The position numbers were made by a program, and so were the translations under genes. A model generated the notes under the pieces. It was not told the origin of the DNA and searched no databases. It was given only the letters and a program-made list of their open reading frames with translations. Shown here piece after piece: positions 60,930-64,000 of a DNA stretch of 64,000 nucleotides (the first letter of the stretch is position 1; every line of letters starts with the position of its first letter). Where the stretch lies: NCBI RefSeq assembly GCF_001027545.1, contig NZ_CP009498.1, positions 868,001 through 932,000 on the forward strand, written 5' to 3'. The stretch comes from Endomicrobium proavitum (lineage in GTDB: Bacteria; Elusimicrobiota; Endomicrobiia; Endomicrobiales; Endomicrobiaceae).

Positions 60930-61875
60930 GCAAGTATTTCTCCTGCGTTTTTTCTATTATTTTTATTTTAATATCTTTAAGAGATTTTTGCGCGGCGTAA
61001 AAACCTTTGTCCACGGCTTGATATGCATGTTCCATGTCTATAGCGTTTATATCGCCGACGTTCGGTCTTATTAAAACATCCGCGTTTTGAAGTTCTTCCT
61101 GATCTATGGATTGTCCCTGAATATATATTGCCTGCATAAGCGTCATGTAAACATTATCGGTAGAATTTTTAGTTATGTCCGCCGGAACCGGAACGGCTAT
61201 TATTACGTCGGGTTTATAAATTTGAGCCACTTTTACGGGAATGTTTTCAGAGATTCCGCCGTCAACAAGATATCTTTGTTTATACTCTACAGGTTCAAAA
61301 AGTCCGGGAATATTAGAGCTTGCTCTTGCGGCAAAACTTACGCTGCCGCTTCTTAAAAGAATTCTTTCTCCGGTATTTAAATCCGTAGCTACGCAAATTA
61401 AAGGGGTTTGAAGCTGGTCAAAAGTAATGTCGCCCATAGAGTCGTTTAAAAATTTGACGAGCTTCTCGTTAGATAAAAGTTTGTCGCTTAAAAACATAAC
61501 CGCAAGAGACGGAATATTAAAATTTGATATTTGGCTCCAACTCATATGTTTTGCAAGAGCATCTACTTTTGACATGGAAATACCCGCGCAAAAAAACGCC
61601 CCTGCAATGGAACCTATACTTGTGCCTACAACTAAATCTACCGGGATTTGTTCTTCGCGAAAAACTTTTAAAACGCCTATGTGAGCAAAACCTCTGGCTC
61701 CGCCGCCGCCGAGAACAACGGCAACTTTAGGTCTTTTTTCTTTAGGAAGGTTTTCAAATCTGTTCCACAAAATATTTACCGCAAGCTCTTCTTCGTCCAA
61801 ATCAAAAACAGACGCGTAAGAAGGCGCGGCAAGAAGGCTTACAAGAAGGGCAAATATTACGCTAATACGAATCAA
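60922..61875 (-). CDS. Patatin-like phospholipase (RssA-type)
   Basis: A 317-residue lipid hydrolase. A short signal peptide (VIFALLVSLLAAPSYA) precedes the patatin domain, in which the oxyanion hole is VVLGGGGARGFAHIGVL. The nucleophile Ser86 is in VGTSIGS (G-x-S-x-G) and the catalytic Asp in YLVDGGISENIPV. Substrate lipid unknown. The TTG start has GGAG upstream and overlaps the TolC gene by 14 bases. Export plus a neighbouring TolC-like duct suggests a role in outer-membrane lipids or in release to the outside. Confidence 0.9.
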   Translation of the reverse strand: MIRISVIFALLVSLLAAPSYASVFDLDEEELAVNILWNRFENLPKEKRPKVAVVLGGGGARGFAHIGVLKVFREEQIPVDLVVGTSIGSIAGAFFCAGISMSKVDALAKHMSWSQISNFNIPSLAVMFLSDKLLSNEKLVKFLNDSMGDITFDQLQTPLICVATDLNTGERILLRSGSVSFAARASSNIPGLFEPVEYKQRYLVDGGISENIPVKVAQIYKPDVIIAVPVPADITKNSTDNVYMTLMQAIYIQGQSIDQEELQNADVLIRPNVGDINAIDMEHAYQAVDKGFYAAQKSLKDIKIKIIEKTQEKYLLE

Positions 61876-63022
61876 GCTGAACTCCTACCGCAAGTTCAAG
61901 CGTATAGTAGCTTTTATTTAGGTTGTCTATAATATCAAGTTCCGCTTCGGAAAATTTTTCCGTTTTATCAATTAACTTTTGTTCGGCGGCTTGTTTCTTC
62001 CAAAAATTATATTCTAAAAACGCTTTGTTTACCGCAAGACGAACCGCCTCTTCTATTTTTGATCTTTTTAAAGTTGAAGCTCTTAAATTTATTTTGCCCT
62101 GTTTGGCTCTTGCAAACATTGCTCCGCCGTCAAATAGTGGAATATTTACATTTGCCGAAATATACCAATTTGAATTAACGCCTTCGCCGACGATTTTCTC
62201 CCCCGTCCATTCCTGCGCGGCGCCTATTGAAATTGTAGGATAGCGCTGCATAGACAAAAGATTTACGCCGAGATCGTCCATTATTTCCTGATTTTGCGTA
62301 ATTTGCATTTCAGGTTTAAACTGGTAAGCCAAAAGCAAACACTGATTAAGAGTTACCTCTTTTATTTTCGCTTTAAATACTCCGGAAACATCCGCCAAAG
62401 TATCAAGATCAAGCCCGATGGCGGCAAGCAAATTTATAAGCGCTTTATCGTAATTAAACTGCGCTATACTTATTTTTGCCGCGCGCTCTTTTGGCGTTAA
62501 TCCGCTTGTTGCGGATTTATAAAGTTTCAGTTTTTCTTTGTAATAAAGACAATCGTTAAAAATTGTTTTTACTTTTCCCGTAACCTGAAACTTTATAAGA
62601 TTTTCTTCATTTTTTACTTTATCTAAATTTATTATTGCAAGTTTATTTGTTGCGCGGTTTCTTCCGCCGGCGTAAATGGTTTGCCACGCCGACACTCTTG
62701 TAACATAATAAAGACTTCTATTTGTGTCCGGCAAAAAAACCGGAGTAGGAGCAAAATCTCCGGAGAGAATAATAGGCGAAGTGTTATCAAAACCAGAAGC
62801 GTTAAAATTAAAATCTATTCTGGGAAAATAAAGCGCGCTGGACTCGTTTATTCTCTGTTTTGCAAACTCTACATTTTGCGCCTGTATTAAAACGTCGTGA
62901 TTTATGGCAAGAGCCGTTTGAATGCTGGACTCCTGCGTTAAAACTCTTTCAAAACCCGTTTCTGCGGCAAAAAGATTTTGAAGCGCGAATATAAACGTAA
63001 AAATTAATAAAATTTTTCTCAT
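61862..63022 (-). CDS. TolC-family outer-membrane protein
   Basis: A 386-residue TolC-like protein with signal peptide (ILLIFTFIFALQNLFA). Helical segments (SIQTALAINHDVLIQAQNVEFAKQ, then RAATNKLAIINLDKVKNEE-like) and a beta stretch (ISANVNIPLFDGG) match the OEP family. It is about 60-90 residues shorter than average TolC, with fewer strand segments. No pump gene is adjacent; neighbours are argH, a patatin and a TPR protein. It shares ATGA with argH (4-base overlap). Confidence 0.82.
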   Translation of the reverse strand: MRKILLIFTFIFALQNLFAAETGFERVLTQESSIQTALAINHDVLIQAQNVEFAKQRINESSALYFPRIDFNFNASGFDNTSPIILSGDFAPTPVFLPDTNRSLYYVTRVSAWQTIYAGGRNRATNKLAIINLDKVKNEENLIKFQVTGKVKTIFNDCLYYKEKLKLYKSATSGLTPKERAAKISIAQFNYDKALINLLAAIGLDLDTLADVSGVFKAKIKEVTLNQCLLLAYQFKPEMQITQNQEIMDDLGVNLLSMQRYPTISIGAAQEWTGEKIVGEGVNSNWYISANVNIPLFDGGAMFARAKQGKINLRASTLKRSKIEEAVRLAVNKAFLEYNFWKKQAAEQKLIDKTEKFSEAELDIIDNLNKSYYTLELAVGVQLDSY

Positions 63023-64000
63023 TTTTGTTTCCGTTTAACAATATTTTTTAACAGCGATATTTGTTTTTTAACGGAATTAACCGACGTTCCGCCTTCGGAC
63101 GTTTTTTTAGCGACAATGTTTTGCAAATCTATAAATTTAAAAATATCATCGTCAAAAATAGGATATTTTTTAGGATAAAATTTATTGTACTCCTGCAAAG
63201 ACAAGGAGCTTAAAGTTTTGGAATTTTTAATGCAGTATTCAACTATGCTTTTAACAACGCCGTGCGCTTCTCTGAAAGGAATATCTTTTCTTGCAAGATA
63301 ATCTGCAATTTCAGTAGCCGCCATAAAACCTTTTTCCGTACTTTTTAAGGTTTTTGCTTTATCAAATTTTAAAGTGACTATCATTTCGTTTATAACTTCC
63401 ACGCACAATTTTACATTATCAACGGCGTCAAACACAGGCGGTTTATCTTCCTGCAAATCTCTGTTGTATGCAAGCGGCAAAGATTTAACTATTGTAAGCA
63501 ACGCAAACAAATCGCCGAATATTCTTCCTGATTTTCCTCTTATAACTTCCGCGCAGTCCGGATTTCTTTTCTGCGGCATTATTGAAGAGCCGGATGTAAA
63601 CTTATCGGCAATTTTAATATATCCGAATTCCGGATTCATCCACAAAATTATTTCTTCGCAAAACCTTGTAAGATGCAAAGCTATTGTTGAAAGGCAGAAA
63701 ACAAATTCTACAGCAAAATCCCTGTCGCTTACGCCGTCTAAAGAATTTTCGCTTACGCCGTCAAAGCCTAAAAGTTTTGCGCTGTATTGCCTGTCTATTT
63801 TAAACGAAGTGCCGGCAAGAGCCGCACTGCCTAACGGCAACACGTTAATTCTTTTGCGGCAGTCGGTAAGTCTTTCTTTATCTCTCTCAAGCATCCACGC
63901 GTAAGCCAAAAGATGATGCGCCGCCAAAACAGGCTGCGCCGGCTGCAAATGCGTAAAGCCCGGCATAATTACATTAATATTTTCTTCGGATTTTTTAATG
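63019..64000 (-). CDS. argH: Argininosuccinate lyase, 5' part outside window
   Basis: ArgH splits argininosuccinate into arginine and fumarate, the last step of arginine synthesis. The visible C-terminal 326 residues hold NVIMPGFTHLQPAQPV (substrate-binding His), the family signature GSSIMPQKRNPD and a C-terminal GTSVNSVKKQI. The reading frame continues through the right window edge without stop, so the gene is complete only beyond it. It is the first visible gene of a run that reaches dapA. Confidence 0.95.
   Translation of the reverse strand, partial: IKKSEENINVIMPGFTHLQPAQPVLAAHHLLAYAWMLERDKERLTDCRKRINVLPLGSAALAGTSFKIDRQYSAKLLGFDGVSENSLDGVSDRDFAVEFVFCLSTIALHLTRFCEEIILWMNPEFGYIKIADKFTSGSSIMPQKRNPDCAEVIRGKSGRIFGDLFALLTIVKSLPLAYNRDLQEDKPPVFDAVDNVKLCVEVINEMIVTLKFDKAKTLKSTEKGFMAATEIADYLARKDIPFREAHGVVKSIVEYCIKNSKTLSSLSLQEYNKFYPKKYPIFDDDIFKFIDLQNIVAKKTSEGGTSVNSVKKQISLLKNIVKRKQK

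Noticed and set aside
63374-63904. Open frame of 176 codons on the plus strand
   Set aside because: It lies fully opposite argH, which has clear family motifs; the plus-strand product is low-complexity and has no ribosome site. Several similar plus-strand frames (for example 6750-7175, 41834-42295, 33092-33505) were dropped for the same reason.

Overview
The window looks like a stretch of a free-living or gut-associated anaerobe with a Gram-negative envelope. It carries a complete Tol-Pal system, two TolC-type outer-membrane proteins and an RND pump. It makes its own tryptophan, lysine (through the diaminopimelate aminotransferase route), pantothenate, NAD, folate and arginine. It also has two different NAD-linked [FeFe]-hydrogenase complexes, a Rex repressor and the maturase HydG, so it is a fermentative hydrogen metaboliser. 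This combination, with moderately low GC, fits Elusimicrobiota (Endomicrobium-like). That placement is inference from gene content, not from a marker-gene comparison. Every gene I accept, including both tRNAs, lies on the minus strand, so the text below runs from high to low coordinates in the direction of transcription.

Right end (64.0-56.6 kb): argH (cut by the window edge), a TolC-family protein, a patatin lipase and a TPR protein run with little spacing into lysA, dapF and dapA. The lysine cluster then breaks. From 56.6 to 53.5 kb lies an AT-rich accessory patch with a broken AAA-ATPase remnant, an Abi_C-domain protein, a HEPN-like unknown and an RGG-like basic protein. dapB and dapL follow, so lysA-dapF-dapA and dapB-dapL look like one cluster split by a decayed defence patch. 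Next come folK, panB, panC, a HAMP-type membrane protein, nadB and uvrA.

Middle (43.5-34.3 kb): pal, cpoB, tolA, tolB, tolQ, tolR, a membrane PHP protein, a cyclic-nucleotide-binding protein, an AI-2E family permease and glgB. This leads into the hydrogenase block (34.3-23.2 kb). First is a four-gene Hnd-like set (HndB-like, NuoF-like, HydA2, NuoE-like), then hydG with its own promoter, then rex-hydC-hydB-hydA of the three-subunit HydABC type. HydA2 has an altered L1 H-cluster motif.

Left part (23.2-0 kb): ruvX, two glycosyltransferases, a NYN RNase-like protein, mltG, a diverged sigma-factor-like protein with a tiny zf-HC2 partner, cysteine desulfurase, a 44-residue membrane protein, an outer-membrane barrel, yajQ and rlmD. 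Then comes an efflux operon (TetR, TolC, RND) with no visible membrane-fusion protein, tRNA-Arg, tRNA-His, a secreted thermonuclease, two further genes, and the trpEGDCFB operon under a tryptophan T-box leader.

Intergenic spaces are rich in small dispersed repeats: heptanucleotide tandem repeats that also sit inside trpF and folK, a ~90-bp inverted-repeat element in two copies, a CCGTCAGGCTTTGCC element in three copies, and several single palindromes. No CRISPR array, insertion sequence or rRNA was seen.
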